Assembly: GCF_011440395.1 (NCBI RefSeq)
Contig: NZ_JAAOIX010000005.1
Span: 124,001-188,000, forward strand
DNA length: 64,000 nucleotides
Reading direction: 5' to 3'
DNA from: Pseudomaricurvus alcaniphilus
GTDB taxonomy: Bacteria > Pseudomonadota > Gammaproteobacteria > Pseudomonadales > Cellvibrionaceae
The notes under the pieces are model-generated. The model had not been told where the DNA came from and searched no databases. It worked only from the letters and a program-made list of their open reading frames with translations. Positions 25,907 to 34,834 of the stretch are shown here, in pieces. A program made the position numbers and the translations under genes. The stretch's first letter is position 1; each line of letters starts with the position of its first letter.

Positions 25907-26132
25907 ATGCAAAAGACCATTCTGATTACCGGCGCCACCGATGGCATCGGTGAACCTGGACGCACTGGCCGGACGGATTGAACTGGCCAACGGCGATGAT
26001 ATCCGCATCGGCGCTGACATCCTCACTCGCGCCGCCCTCGCTGAAGAGTTTGCGGCTGCATCCGGACAGTATTTCGACAACGATACAGGGCAGTTTGCCG
26101 CGCCCCACCCCGACGCCCTGGACTCGCGCTAG
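25907..26132 (+). pseudogene. Short-chain dehydrogenase, internal deletion and frameshift
   Basis: The start [15 protein letters not shown] is the nucleotide-binding N-terminus of an SDR enzyme. After a junction near 25950 the sequence continues in a different frame as an SDR C-terminus ([40 protein letters not shown], stop 26130-26132). The Ser-Tyr-Lys catalytic part is gone. The deletion is of the same kind as in the LLM gene only 12 bp upstream. Confidence 0.8.
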
Positions 26133-26233
26133 TGCGCTAAGGTGGTTAGCGTGATGGAGACGATTCTGGCGAGGCTGGCATAGGATCGGGGATCAATGAG
26201 GCGCCTGTTGCGCGCCCCAATGATCTCCGTTGA

Positions 26234-27592
26234 TCAGCGCGTCGCCGCGCGCTGGATGGTGCCGAAGGAGCGCACGTAAGGGCTGTTGCTGCGCAAGCGC
26301 AACGGCAGCGTATCAAGTGCCGCTTCGGCCTCTTCGAGGCTGCCATAGCTACCCGTGTAAAGGTTGTACCAATCCCGGGTGCCGTACTTTACCTGGGTAG
26401 AAAACAAGGTCTTCTCCCCAAGACTGGCGGCGTTCAAGTTGATGTAATCCACCAGCTGTTGCTGGCGGAAAAAACCGGCCAGCTGGATGCTGTAGTGCTG
26501 GCTGTCCTGGCTTGCCAGCCAGTCATTATCCTGCAATGGCAGCACTGGCTTGGCGGTGACCTCGGCAAGAGTACCCGGGCCCAGGGCTCGATACTGCAGG
26601 TCTTCAAACCTGGAGTTCAGCTGTTGCACTTCTTCTTCCGTTTTCTGCGCCTGGCTGTTTAACCCGGCTTGCAGATTCTCTGCCAGCGCCAGCATATCGC
26701 TGCGATTGCTGGCCACCACCGATTGGGCGGCGGCCACATCACTATTCAGGCTGGTCACCGACATTTCCAGTCCATCTATCTGGGCGCTAACCGGCGCCGG
26801 AATACGACTCGGGTTTAATTCCAGGTAAGTGATTGATGCCATGGTCACAACGGCGACCGCCGCCAACAGGCCCAGTATCAGGCCGGCTCGCTTGTCTTCC
26901 TTGCGCGCCTGGGCGGCAAGGTTGGTTTCCAGCTCAGCAATATAGCCATTTAACTTTTGCGTATAAGTGCGGGTGGCATCCTGGTCATCGCTCAACAGTC
27001 GCAAGGTTTCCAGTTGCTGGCGATGCTTTTCATTCAGCGCGACGATCTCCATGCGGTTGCTGGAAATACCGTCTTTTGCCAACTCTTCGACTCGCGCCAG
27101 TTGCTGGCTTTGGTGCGCGACACGTTGCGCGAGATCCGCGTGCATTTGGCCAAGTTCCGCGTGACCGGAGTCAAGTAAATCAATGCGTTCGCGCTGGCTG
27201 TCAATTGCCTCGTTGGCATTGTTCAGGCTCTCGCCCAGCTGCTGGAAAACCTGTGTAAAACGTTCTTCCAATACTGCGACGAACTGCCTTTGTTGCCGGC
27301 CCCTGATACGAACCTCGGCACTGACTTCCGCCAGGTTTTCTCCCAGCGCCTGCTGGGTTTGACTCAACAGGTCCACGGTTTCGCGCAGCTCCTTGTGCGC
27401 GCCACCAACGTCGAGGGACATGAGCATCAGTTGATTTTCAATATCGGCGATCTTGACGTTGATATCGCGAACCAAACTCTCGGAGCCCTCCTTCACCCCC
27501 ATCTGAACCAGTTTGCCAGCGGCTTCGTGTGGACGGTCCGACTTGTCGTTACCCCTGGGTGGCGTACTGCTACTTATGTATTCAGCTGTCAT
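26234..27592 (-). CDS. Single-pass membrane protein with cytoplasmic coiled coil and C-terminal SPOR domain
   Basis: This 452-aa protein has three parts. Residues 1 to about 232 are a hydrophilic, Gln/Glu-rich coiled coil (RIRGRQQRQFVAVLEERFTQ, ALNEKHRQQLETLRLLSDDQ). One membrane helix follows at about 236-257 (GLILGLLAAVAVVTMASITY). Then come a periplasmic coiled coil and a SPOR-type domain at about 370-445 (HYSIQLAGFFRQQQLVDYIN, VKYGTRDWYNLYTGSYGSLE). SPOR domains bind denuded peptidoglycan glycan strands, mainly at the septum. The ATG at 27592 has GAGGTG upstream. No neighbouring cell-division gene is present. The function is unknown; a link between a cytoplasmic assembly and septal wall is inference. 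Confidence 0.75.
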   Translation of the reverse strand: MTAEYISSSTPPRGNDKSDRPHEAAGKLVQMGVKEGSESLVRDINVKIADIENQLMLMSLDVGGAHKELRETVDLLSQTQQALGENLAEVSAEVRIRGRQQRQFVAVLEERFTQVFQQLGESLNNANEAIDSQRERIDLLDSGHAELGQMHADLAQRVAHQSQQLARVEELAKDGISSNRMEIVALNEKHRQQLETLRLLSDDQDATRTYTQKLNGYIAELETNLAAQARKEDKRAGLILGLLAAVAVVTMASITYLELNPSRIPAPVSAQIDGLEMSVTSLNSDVAAAQSVVASNRSDMLALAENLQAGLNSQAQKTEEEVQQLNSRFEDLQYRALGPGTLAEVTAKPVLPLQDNDWLASQDSQHYSIQLAGFFRQQQLVDYINLNAASLGEKTLFSTQVKYGTRDWYNLYTGSYGSLEEAEAALDTLPLRLRSNSPYVRSFGTIQRAATR

Positions 27593-27847
27593 AATGCACC
27601 TCATTAATGCATCTGGAAATGATGCTTTTGCAGTTACCATATCAACAGCAATGAAATTAAAAACAAGGGTATAGGGTGACAATAAAGTGAATAAATTATG
27701 CTTGGCCCGGGTTCATTCGCCGACCGCACCAAGACAGGTTTAAAGGAATTTTTTTAGCACCAGAAGACTGCACGAATATCGCGCCAGCCACTGTTTTGGC
27801 AGTCAGCTTGCACCACATAATTGCAGCCCGCGCACCGAACTAACCTC

Positions 27848-28948
27848 TCACGTACCCGGCCGAGGCACATCCGCAGCGCTTACATTTTGCCGGTCTGCAA
27901 TAGATCGAGCCCGCATACGATCAGAATGGTCTGCGTCTAACCCTTCCTGCTCAGCTCCGCGGGCTGGGGCGTACGACAGCTCAGTGAACAACCCAAAATG
28001 GTCCGAGCCAAACGAGGGCAGGCGTTGAATCGAGTCGACCGTAAAGTGCTGGCTGTGAAACAGGTGATCCAGCGGCCAGCGCAGGAAGGGGTAGTGCGCA
28101 TGAAAGGTATTAAACATTCCTCGCCCCACTCGCGGATCCAATAATCCGCTGAGCTTGCGAAACAGGCGCGTGGTGGCCGACCAGGCAACGTCATTGAGGT
28201 CGCCGGTCACAATGACCGGCTGATTCCTGCCCGCAACGCTGCGGGCGACAATCACCAACTCGGCATCGCGTTCGGCAGATTCGGGGTTTTGGGTAGGGCT
28301 GGGGGGGGCCGGATGGAGAAAATGCATGTCGACTAAAACACCATTGCGTAATCGCAGCTGCGCATGCATTGAAGGAACGCCCTCCTCGACCAGGAACGAG
28401 ATCTCGCTATTCTCGAGCGGCAGGCGCGAATAGACATGCATGCCGTAGAGATTATCCAAAGGGCACTTGATGCTGTAGGGCATTTCAGTCTGCAGCGTGT
28501 CGAGGTGACGTTGCCACCATGCGTCTGACTCAAGGGTTACCAGCACATCGGGCTGATACTGCCTGACCAACTCGAGCAAGGCCTGGGCTTGCCGATTCGG
28601 GGTCAGCACGTTCGCCGTGAGGATGCTGATCTTGCGCTCGGAGTCAGCGTTGTTCGACGCCTTCACTTCCGGCGGCCAAACGGGGGTGTAGGGGATGATC
28701 CAGCAAAGCTGTCCGGCCAGGCAGGCCAGCGTAACACCGGCCAGGATCCCGTTAATTCCCAGCTCCAGGTCAAGCCAGCACAGCTGCAGTAAAAACAATA
28801 GCGCCGCAAGCGTCGCCAGCTGCAGCCGGGGAAAATCCAGGCCACGCACCAGCCAATGCGGGTGGTGCCACAAGGGCAATAGGGTCACCGTGACGAGCGC
28901 CAGGGTGGCGCAAGAAAGAATTACATTAAGCATTTGGGCCAGTGTCAT
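27848..28948 (-). CDS. Endonuclease/exonuclease/phosphatase-family membrane protein
   Basis: This 366-aa protein has an N-terminal membrane part of about three helices (MLNVILSCATLALVTVTLLP, LATLAALLFLLQLCW, GINGILAGVTLACLAGQLC). An EEP domain follows, with the catalytic blocks ILTANVL, VLVTLESDAWW, VIVTGDLNDVAWS and GSDHFGLFTELSY. The domain faces the periplasm if the helices insert in the usual way. The family includes DNases, phosphodiesterases and phospholipases; the substrate is not evident. A GTG 12 bases upstream (28960) is an equally possible start. It follows the 79-aa gene on the same strand by 93 bp. Confidence 0.85.
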   Translation of the reverse strand: MTLAQMLNVILSCATLALVTVTLLPLWHHPHWLVRGLDFPRLQLATLAALLFLLQLCWLDLELGINGILAGVTLACLAGQLCWIIPYTPVWPPEVKASNNADSERKISILTANVLTPNRQAQALLELVRQYQPDVLVTLESDAWWQRHLDTLQTEMPYSIKCPLDNLYGMHVYSRLPLENSEISFLVEEGVPSMHAQLRLRNGVLVDMHFLHPAPPSPTQNPESAERDAELVIVARSVAGRNQPVIVTGDLNDVAWSATTRLFRKLSGLLDPRVGRGMFNTFHAHYPFLRWPLDHLFHSQHFTVDSIQRLPSFGSDHFGLFTELSYAPARGAEQEGLDADHSDRMRARSIADRQNVSAADVPRPGT

Positions 28949-29041
28949 GGCGCTGCGCACTGCTCATCGCTTGGGGCAGCCGGACAGGCGGAGGCGGGGC
29001 AAGTGCGCCATGAATTGTTCTCCTGTAAGAAAGGAGACAGG

Positions 29042-29281
29042 TTAAGTTGTGGCACCGGGGAAATCAATGTGATTTCCGGAGCGGACGTGAAAGTAATCGA
29101 GACCGGGAATGATTTCCTGTTGAGCAAGGTTCGAATCCGGACGAGTAAACAGCAGGCCGACCATTCGCACCAAGGTGGGCTGGTCCGCTGCGTTTTGTGA
29201 TTTCGGAGCGTGGTAATCGCGATTTTCAAAGCGCTGTTTGACAATTTCTACTATCTGCTTATACGACAATACACCGTACAT
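29042..29281 (-). CDS. Hypothetical 79-aa protein, partner of GAF protein
   Basis: This small protein starts MYGVLSYKQIVEIVKQRFEN and ends GLDYFHVRSGNHIDFPGATT. The DYFHVRSGNHIDF stretch looks like a conserved motif of a larger enzyme-like or effector domain, and the abrupt end makes truncation possible. The ATG at 29281 is preceded by AGGAG and AAAGG. It lies 97 bp downstream of the 751-aa GAF protein on the same strand, so an operon is likely. I do not recognise the family with certainty. Confidence 0.6.
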   Translation of the reverse strand: MYGVLSYKQIVEIVKQRFENRDYHAPKSQNAADQPTLVRMVGLLFTRPDSNLAQQEIIPGLDYFHVRSGNHIDFPGATT

Positions 29282-29378
29282 GTTGCCTTTGCTCCTGAAA
29301 CGATTTAACCGGTTCAATCGTGTATCGCCGGGGTTATGATTTGCTCCCTTCAGACCTCCCAATAGTCAGTCCATAGGT

Positions 29379-31634
29379 TCAACCAATAAGCCTGCTGAAC
29401 ACTTCAATTGCGCCTCGCACCGCCGGCGCTACATTGCTGTAGGTTTTGTTTGCAGCACCGGCGATTTTGCCGAGCTCTTCCAGGCCTTTGCGAATACGGG
29501 TGAGTCCTGACTCAACCACCTCTTGCTTAAGATCTTTATCGCGCTTAAGCGCCGTAATCTCTTGCTCGATTGCACTCAGCGCGCTCAAAACCGCCCCGTC
29601 GCTCTCTTCTTCTCGAGCATTTTGCAGCGCCTGGATAGCCTCATATATATGGGGATCAGCCTGCCGATCACCCACCGTTTGTTGCACATAAATTTGAATT
29701 GGCTGCTGCGAAGCAGGCATCACTCCCAGTTGACCGACCAGCAATCCTTGTACTATTTTTTCTACCGCTCTGGAGTAGGACATGGAATCATGGGGCGTCA
29801 GCGCCTCGTCGACAATTTGATCTATGCCGGATTCCCGCTGCGGCGGGCGGATGTCCGTTTTCGGCGTATCGGGTAGATGTTCGATAGTACAGAAACGTCT
29901 ACCGTGTTTGTGCTTGATTCTCAAACTGAAATCCTTTTGATCTTCCCGCTGCGTCTGCGTAATCACATCCGTTAATAAGGCAATCAGTCTCTGTTCAGTT
30001 TCCGGTTCGAGCTCCCTTTCATAAAACACTTCGGCGGAGGGTATCAACACCTCGGCGAAACCAATCAAGTGCCGAGTTTCTCGAGAGCCCATCCGCGCCA
30101 ACAATTCAGTATCAAAGGCATATTTCAGGTTCTTCCGTTCGCACCTGACTTTTTTCTGTATACCGTCCGCGTCTGTCACCCTCAATTCCACCACACCCCA
30201 TTGGGGCTTTTCTGGTTCAATACTCAGGCAACTATTGATCGCAATTTTTTTACTTTCACAGAACAGCTTGCGCAGCAGCCATTCGATTTCGTCGTCGATG
30301 GTGTGCAGGTTGCTTCTTCCCTGCAAATTTTTAACCGCTTCATTGCGCAGACGCAGATCGCCCCAATCAATTTCCAGCTGCCTCTGGTAGGGAAAAAGCT
30401 CGGCCCATGGCCCCAGTAATCGGGCAACCGCATTTAAGAGCTGCTTATCCGCATTCTCAAACTTGCGCTCCTTCTCTGTTACCACACGGATGACGCCATA
30501 GGGGCGAGAGCCTGCCTGGCCAGGAATCGCAACTGCCATAAAGGAACCACTCTCACTGACCTCGCCCCTACCGGCAAACCGAATCGATGTGGGGTCTTGA
30601 ACTTCGAGCAAGACTTCATTCGGCTTGTAATAGGCCGCTTCTGTTTTCGTCCAGCGAGACTGGTTTTCCAGCGGGTTGCCATCCCTGTCGTAATGGCAAA
30701 GGTAGTGTTGGCCATCGGCACCGAACGTCTCCCTGAACCTGGCTTGCTGGTCCTGCCTGCCAAGGGCCGTCGTCACAGCTAAATACAGAGGTACGATATT
30801 GCATCCAGCCACTTCATGGGCGACAAATACCGACACTTCGCAGCGCCCGAAAATTGTCTGCAGATGAAACGCCAGTTGATCCAGGCCGACATACTCCCTG
30901 GTCCGATAACGCAACATATCGAGATAGAGGTCAGCCACTGCGAGCCCCTGGTTGACGACGGCGTTGCTCTGCACACTGGACCTGCCAACCTGGATGATCG
31001 TGCAGAGCCGATGTACGAGACTCGGCTCTAGCAACTGGTCGAGGCGATTGCCGATACTGCCTGCGGACGACGAAAATCTTACCGCGCCGATAGCCATCGA
31101 CTGGCCGCGATCACCCTCTACCTCTTCCGGTGCTCTGACCCTGCGTGCCTGAAGAGTCGCAGAGGCATCATGCAAAATCGGGTAACAGAGAAAGCTTCGG
31201 GTTTGACTCGCTTGTTGTTCACAATCCTGGTTTCGATGTCGCACCAGCGGTGGCATAGTGTTACCAAACTGGTCGACAGCCTTTTTAAAGTCGTCGAATA
31301 CAAGCTTGTAGTCCCTGGCAACAGAAAAGGCGGTAAAACCGGTTGACTCGTCGGCGAGGTTATAGCAGCGAGCACCCGCAGACATCCGGCGCCGATCGGT
31401 CGACCCGCCGCCGAGTACACATCGATTGGGATCCTCGGGCAGGCGATAGAGGATCGAACACCCAACTTCCACGGCGCTGTCATTGGCGCTCAGACTGTCT
31501 TCCATATAGCGTTTGAGCGCACGCGCGACTGTGTCCAGTTGCCGTTCGAAAGACCACTTGCTGAGAAATTCACTGTTGACAGCGGCTTCAACCCTGACCA
31601 GAACGCCTTCCAATTGGTCTATAGGAATGGTCAC
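29379..31634 (-). CDS. Uncharacterised GAF-domain protein, 751 aa
   Basis: This large soluble protein reads as two GAF-like sensor domains (about residues 15-215 and 225-410). The second ends in the typical VIRVVTEKERKFENADKQLL helix. A middle domain follows (about 420-590), then a C-terminal ~160 residues with charged helices (ALSAIEQEITALKRDKDLKQ) and a small, hydrophobic-tipped end (VAPAVRGAIEVFSRLIG). There is no kinase, cyclase, HTH or GGDEF signature, so the output is unknown. It starts with GTG, supported by GGAGAG 4 bases upstream. A 79-aa gene follows. An inverted repeat 160 bp upstream may control it. Signal-sensing or defence-related roles are both open. Confidence 0.7.
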   Translation of the reverse strand: MTIPIDQLEGVLVRVEAAVNSEFLSKWSFERQLDTVARALKRYMEDSLSANDSAVEVGCSILYRLPEDPNRCVLGGGSTDRRRMSAGARCYNLADESTGFTAFSVARDYKLVFDDFKKAVDQFGNTMPPLVRHRNQDCEQQASQTRSFLCYPILHDASATLQARRVRAPEEVEGDRGQSMAIGAVRFSSSAGSIGNRLDQLLEPSLVHRLCTIIQVGRSSVQSNAVVNQGLAVADLYLDMLRYRTREYVGLDQLAFHLQTIFGRCEVSVFVAHEVAGCNIVPLYLAVTTALGRQDQQARFRETFGADGQHYLCHYDRDGNPLENQSRWTKTEAAYYKPNEVLLEVQDPTSIRFAGRGEVSESGSFMAVAIPGQAGSRPYGVIRVVTEKERKFENADKQLLNAVARLLGPWAELFPYQRQLEIDWGDLRLRNEAVKNLQGRSNLHTIDDEIEWLLRKLFCESKKIAINSCLSIEPEKPQWGVVELRVTDADGIQKKVRCERKNLKYAFDTELLARMGSRETRHLIGFAEVLIPSAEVFYERELEPETEQRLIALLTDVITQTQREDQKDFSLRIKHKHGRRFCTIEHLPDTPKTDIRPPQRESGIDQIVDEALTPHDSMSYSRAVEKIVQGLLVGQLGVMPASQQPIQIYVQQTVGDRQADPHIYEAIQALQNAREEESDGAVLSALSAIEQEITALKRDKDLKQEVVESGLTRIRKGLEELGKIAGAANKTYSNVAPAVRGAIEVFSRLIG

Positions 31635-31980
31635 AACTCTCTCCTGTTATTATTAGGTCGTAAGAGCAAGAGCCAGCGAAGGAAATAAAGCGAATACTTT
31701 TTGAGCTATGAACAACGATCGATGCCAAGCGACCACTGCCCGCGAACTGCCTCTCACGCCACAGCCAGACTCGTCATCTGCTCTGGATTTAACCTTGATA
31801 AAACCAACACCTAATTAGATCGGTTGGATATCAAGAAAGTAGCACTTATATTGTTTAGAGTTAGATTCCTCGGCCCCCGATAGTCGCTGGTATAGCTTAA
31901 GCAGGGTAGTTAAGAAACTATACCTTTTTCCAGAAAGTGACAAGGCAGGGCTATCAGGTCAGGAGGACAGCAGCGGTGGT
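31635..31980 (-). promoter_or_regulatory. Upstream region of GAF operon with inverted repeat
   Basis: No gene is seen. An imperfect inverted repeat lies at 31794-31835 (CTTGATAAAACCAAC ... GTTGGATATCAAG), with the small palindrome CTAATTAG in its loop. It stands about 160 bp before the GTG start and is a candidate operator. The rest is AT-rich without further structure that I can name. Confidence 0.45.
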
Positions 31981-32033
31981 CAACCAGCAATAGTTTCTAC
32001 CATGCAATGGGATCAGAAATACAGCTTTCTATG

Positions 32034-32954
32034 TTATCGCTCATTGCGCCCTGCTTTACCCCGAACAACCCGCGCCTTCGAATTCAGGACAAAATAGCTG
32101 TACACAAACCCCACGGCAAAGGTGTGATCTTCGGTAACCAGCGGACTGTCTCGAAAGCTGGCCGCCGAGACATCGTCGTAGCGCAAGAACACCGAAAACA
32201 AGTGTTTTTCATCCAGTTTGGTCAATGACATCTGGTAACGTACACCACCGTAGCCGGAGCTTGCCTCATACGTCGGCCGATCAATTGTGGCAAATTGCGG
32301 TGCCACGCCGAAATAAAAGCGGTGATATTTTTCGCTGCCATAAACCGGCCCCAGGTGATGCGTCCAGCGCCAGCGCCCCCAGGCACTGGCAAGAGGCTTT
32401 TCCAGTACCAGTCTGGGGTTAATTTGATAGCCCTCATAGTCGATATCTAAATCTTCCCCACCGACAACGGCCCTTATTGGCAGTTGCAACCACAAGTTCA
32501 GGTCATCCGATTGGTAGGCGTGATATTTTAGCAACGGCCCGATTTGCAGAGTTGCCGGCAAGTCAGGCATACCCTCACGCACGTCAACCTCGTCACTATC
32601 TATGGAGAAGTTAAAATCCAGGCTCACCTGCAGTTGCCAGCGTCGATTGGCGAACAGCTCGCCACGCACACCATCCTCGTCCGCTTTCAGGAATTCACCC
32701 CGGTAGACCGGAAAAACCACCGGAAACGCGAAATTATCACTTTCGCTGGCACCGGGGTAATAGGGCACCCGGACCGCCCCGGCACCCAGACCCAATTGCC
32801 ACAAAGGCTCACCCTCCTCGCTGGCAGGATCCGAAGCTTGCTGGGGCTCAGCGTTTAATACCGGGCTCAGCAGCAGCACAATCAGCGTACCGATTGCCCG
32901 GCCGCAACAGCCACTCCGAGGTAACAACCAAGTTGGCATCACGGGAATTATCAT
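32034..32954 (-). CDS. MipA/OmpV-family outer-membrane protein
   Basis: This 306-aa beta-barrel protein matches the MipA/OmpV family: a signal segment (RAIGTLIVLLLSPVLNAEPQ), then LWQLGLGAGAVRVPYYPGAS, the family's entry motif, and alternating barrel strands ending in FAVGFVYSYFVLNSKARV. MipA proteins have been called murein-interacting scaffolds; OmpV relatives are outer-membrane porin-like proteins. An ATG at 32954 with GGGGTG upstream was chosen; a GTG at 32990 is possible. It is divergent from the MBL gene. Confidence 0.88.
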   Translation of the reverse strand: MIIPVMPTWLLPRSGCCGRAIGTLIVLLLSPVLNAEPQQASDPASEEGEPLWQLGLGAGAVRVPYYPGASESDNFAFPVVFPVYRGEFLKADEDGVRGELFANRRWQLQVSLDFNFSIDSDEVDVREGMPDLPATLQIGPLLKYHAYQSDDLNLWLQLPIRAVVGGEDLDIDYEGYQINPRLVLEKPLASAWGRWRWTHHLGPVYGSEKYHRFYFGVAPQFATIDRPTYEASSGYGGVRYQMSLTKLDEKHLFSVFLRYDDVSAASFRDSPLVTEDHTFAVGFVYSYFVLNSKARVVRGKAGRNER

Positions 32955-33261
32955 GGTCGCACCCCAGAGAAAAAGTTTGTAAATACCCACTATTTTACTT
33001 GCGACTAATTGTATGGCCAGGGTGTATGCCGTTGCAATGAACCGGAGAATTACCGGATCGAGTCATGCCCGCGGGTGGCGATGCCGCTATGGGGGCAAGA
33101 CCCCGCCGCTGCTGCAAGATTCGCAGATCGTTCGAATTTTAAGAACGCTGTGTATGCACAGTGCTGCATTGTTGCCTGTGTGGTTACCAACTATAGTAAC
33201 TACCCGGCATGTCAGGGGCTCAGGGCTCTGTATATCTGCACACAATAGGGGATATCTGGAA
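32955..33261. other. Divergent intergenic region, MipA / MBL
   Basis: No gene is supported here. A frame upstream of the MBL gene is open, but its codons are not conserved-looking and the signal peptide begins only at 33262. Promoters for both genes must lie here; none was identified with confidence. Confidence 0.4.
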
Positions 33262-34635
33262 ATGACGATCAAATCAGGTTTTATGGGCGTGTTGGCTTTG
33301 TCGCTGGCCGCGTCTCAAGGCGTGTCTGCGGGCACACAGGTAGATCCAGCCACCGCACTGAGCATGCTCAAGGCGCAGAACCAGCAGTTTGAGCAGCAGG
33401 TGGTCAAGGTTGCCGACAACGTCTACACCGCAGTTGGCTTTCACGGTGCCAATACCTCGATGATTGTGGGAGACGACGGCGTCATTATCGTCGACACGCT
33501 ACGAGGGCCGAAAAGTGCGGCCAGCGCCTACAGCGCATTTCGTGCGTACAGTGACAAGCCCGTCAAGGCGATCATCTACACCCACAGTCACGGGGATCAT
33601 ATCGGCGGCGCCAGTGGCTTTACCGGCGCTGAACAGGTCGAAATCTATGCCATGGAGAGCTTCGGCAGCGCCGAAGAAGGCCTGAACAAGTCGGTAAATC
33701 CCATCAAGATAAAGCGCAATGTGCGCCAGTTCGGTCGCAACCTCCCACCACACGAAAGAACCAACCGGGGTGTTGCCCCGGCGGGCACCGAGGATCGGGA
33801 TGGCGGCACGGGTTTCCTGGCTCCCACGGTAAAAATTCCCCACGGCATTCACAAAACAACGATCGCCGGTGTGGATCTCGAATTTCATTATGGGCCGGGT
33901 GAAACCGACGACGCCATGTTTGTCTGGCTGCCTGCCGAGAAGGTGCTGTTTTCCGGCGATAATTTTTACAGCGCGTTTCCCAACCTGTATGCAATCCGCG
34001 GCACCGCCTATCGCGATGTTCTGGATTGGTCAGCAAGCGTCGCGAAGATGGCCGAGCTGAAGCCGCGCTCTTTGGTACCCGGGCACACACTGCCAATTCA
34101 GGGTGCTGCTGCCACCACCGCACTGGCGGATTACAGTGAGGCGATACGCAGCGTGTATGATCAAACCGTGACGGGTATCAACGAGGGCAAGAGCCCGGAG
34201 CAGATCGCACATGAAGTCGCGCTGCCGGAGCACTTGCGCGACAAGCCCTACCTCACTGAATTCTACGGTACGGTACACCATGCGGTGCGAGCGATTTACG
34301 TGGGCTTGCTGGGCTGGTTCGATGGCAACCCGACCACCTTGAATCCGCTGGAGCCAAGGTTGAGGGCGGAGAAAATTGCCGAGCTCGCCGGCGGTACCCG
34401 CAAGCTGACCAGGCAGATGCAAGGGGCATTAAAGAAGCGCGATTACCAGTGGGCCCTGGAGCTTGCGGACCAGGTGAAATGGCTGCCTGACGGAGACCAA
34501 AAGCTGGCCCGTGAGGTAAAAATCAAGGCCCTGCGCGGCCTGGCTGAGCGCGAATACAACGCCCCCAACCGCAACTATTACCTCAGCTATGCCAATGAGC
34601 TCGAATCCGGGCAATTAAACCAGATCTGGTTTTAA
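33262..34635 (+). CDS. Exported MBL-fold alkylsulfatase-like hydrolase
   Basis: This 457-aa enzyme has a signal peptide (MTIKSGFMGVLALSLAASQG). The MBL metal motif THSHGDHIGGASGF is at about residues 107-120, followed by PGETDDAMFVWLP and VLFSGDNFYSAFPNLYAIRG. This resembles secondary alkylsulfatases of the SdsA1/BDS1 type, including the dimerisation part (EIAHEVALPEHLRDKPYLTE, FYGTVHHAVRAIYVGLLGWF). It stops after the dimerisation helices and lacks the SCP2-like C-terminal domain of full SdsA1 (about 650 aa). Hydrolysis of alkyl sulfates is the family activity; the substrate here is unproven. A clear terminator follows. Confidence 0.88.
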   Translation: MTIKSGFMGVLALSLAASQGVSAGTQVDPATALSMLKAQNQQFEQQVVKVADNVYTAVGFHGANTSMIVGDDGVIIVDTLRGPKSAASAYSAFRAYSDKPVKAIIYTHSHGDHIGGASGFTGAEQVEIYAMESFGSAEEGLNKSVNPIKIKRNVRQFGRNLPPHERTNRGVAPAGTEDRDGGTGFLAPTVKIPHGIHKTTIAGVDLEFHYGPGETDDAMFVWLPAEKVLFSGDNFYSAFPNLYAIRGTAYRDVLDWSASVAKMAELKPRSLVPGHTLPIQGAAATTALADYSEAIRSVYDQTVTGINEGKSPEQIAHEVALPEHLRDKPYLTEFYGTVHHAVRAIYVGLLGWFDGNPTTLNPLEPRLRAEKIAELAGGTRKLTRQMQGALKKRDYQWALELADQVKWLPDGDQKLAREVKIKALRGLAEREYNAPNRNYYLSYANELESGQLNQIWF

Positions 34636-34670
34636 CGCGATTTAACCCTGAAATCTCTGCTCCGCAGTTG

Positions 34671-34711
34671 CCCTGTATTTTTGACGAACGCGAGAATACA
34701 GGGTTTTTTTT
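34671..34711 (+). terminator. Rho-independent terminator of MBL gene
   Basis: CCCTGTATT and AATACAGGG form a 9-bp stem with a 15-base loop, directly followed by eight T. Confidence 0.85.
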
Positions 34712-34834
34712 AGCCTTCGCGCTGACTCTTCAGGCCATGGCTTGTTGTTTCCGGAGTGCCAGCTGAAGTGGCTGCAGCAGGTCCTGGAAAAATTCCAGTA
34801 TTCCGTGGTTCTGGAATAAACAGCACCACCACCT

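Noticed and set aside
29120-29145. GGTTCGAATCC, a tRNA T-loop-like sequence
   Set aside because: No acceptor or anticodon stem can be drawn around it, and it lies inside the 79-aa coding frame.
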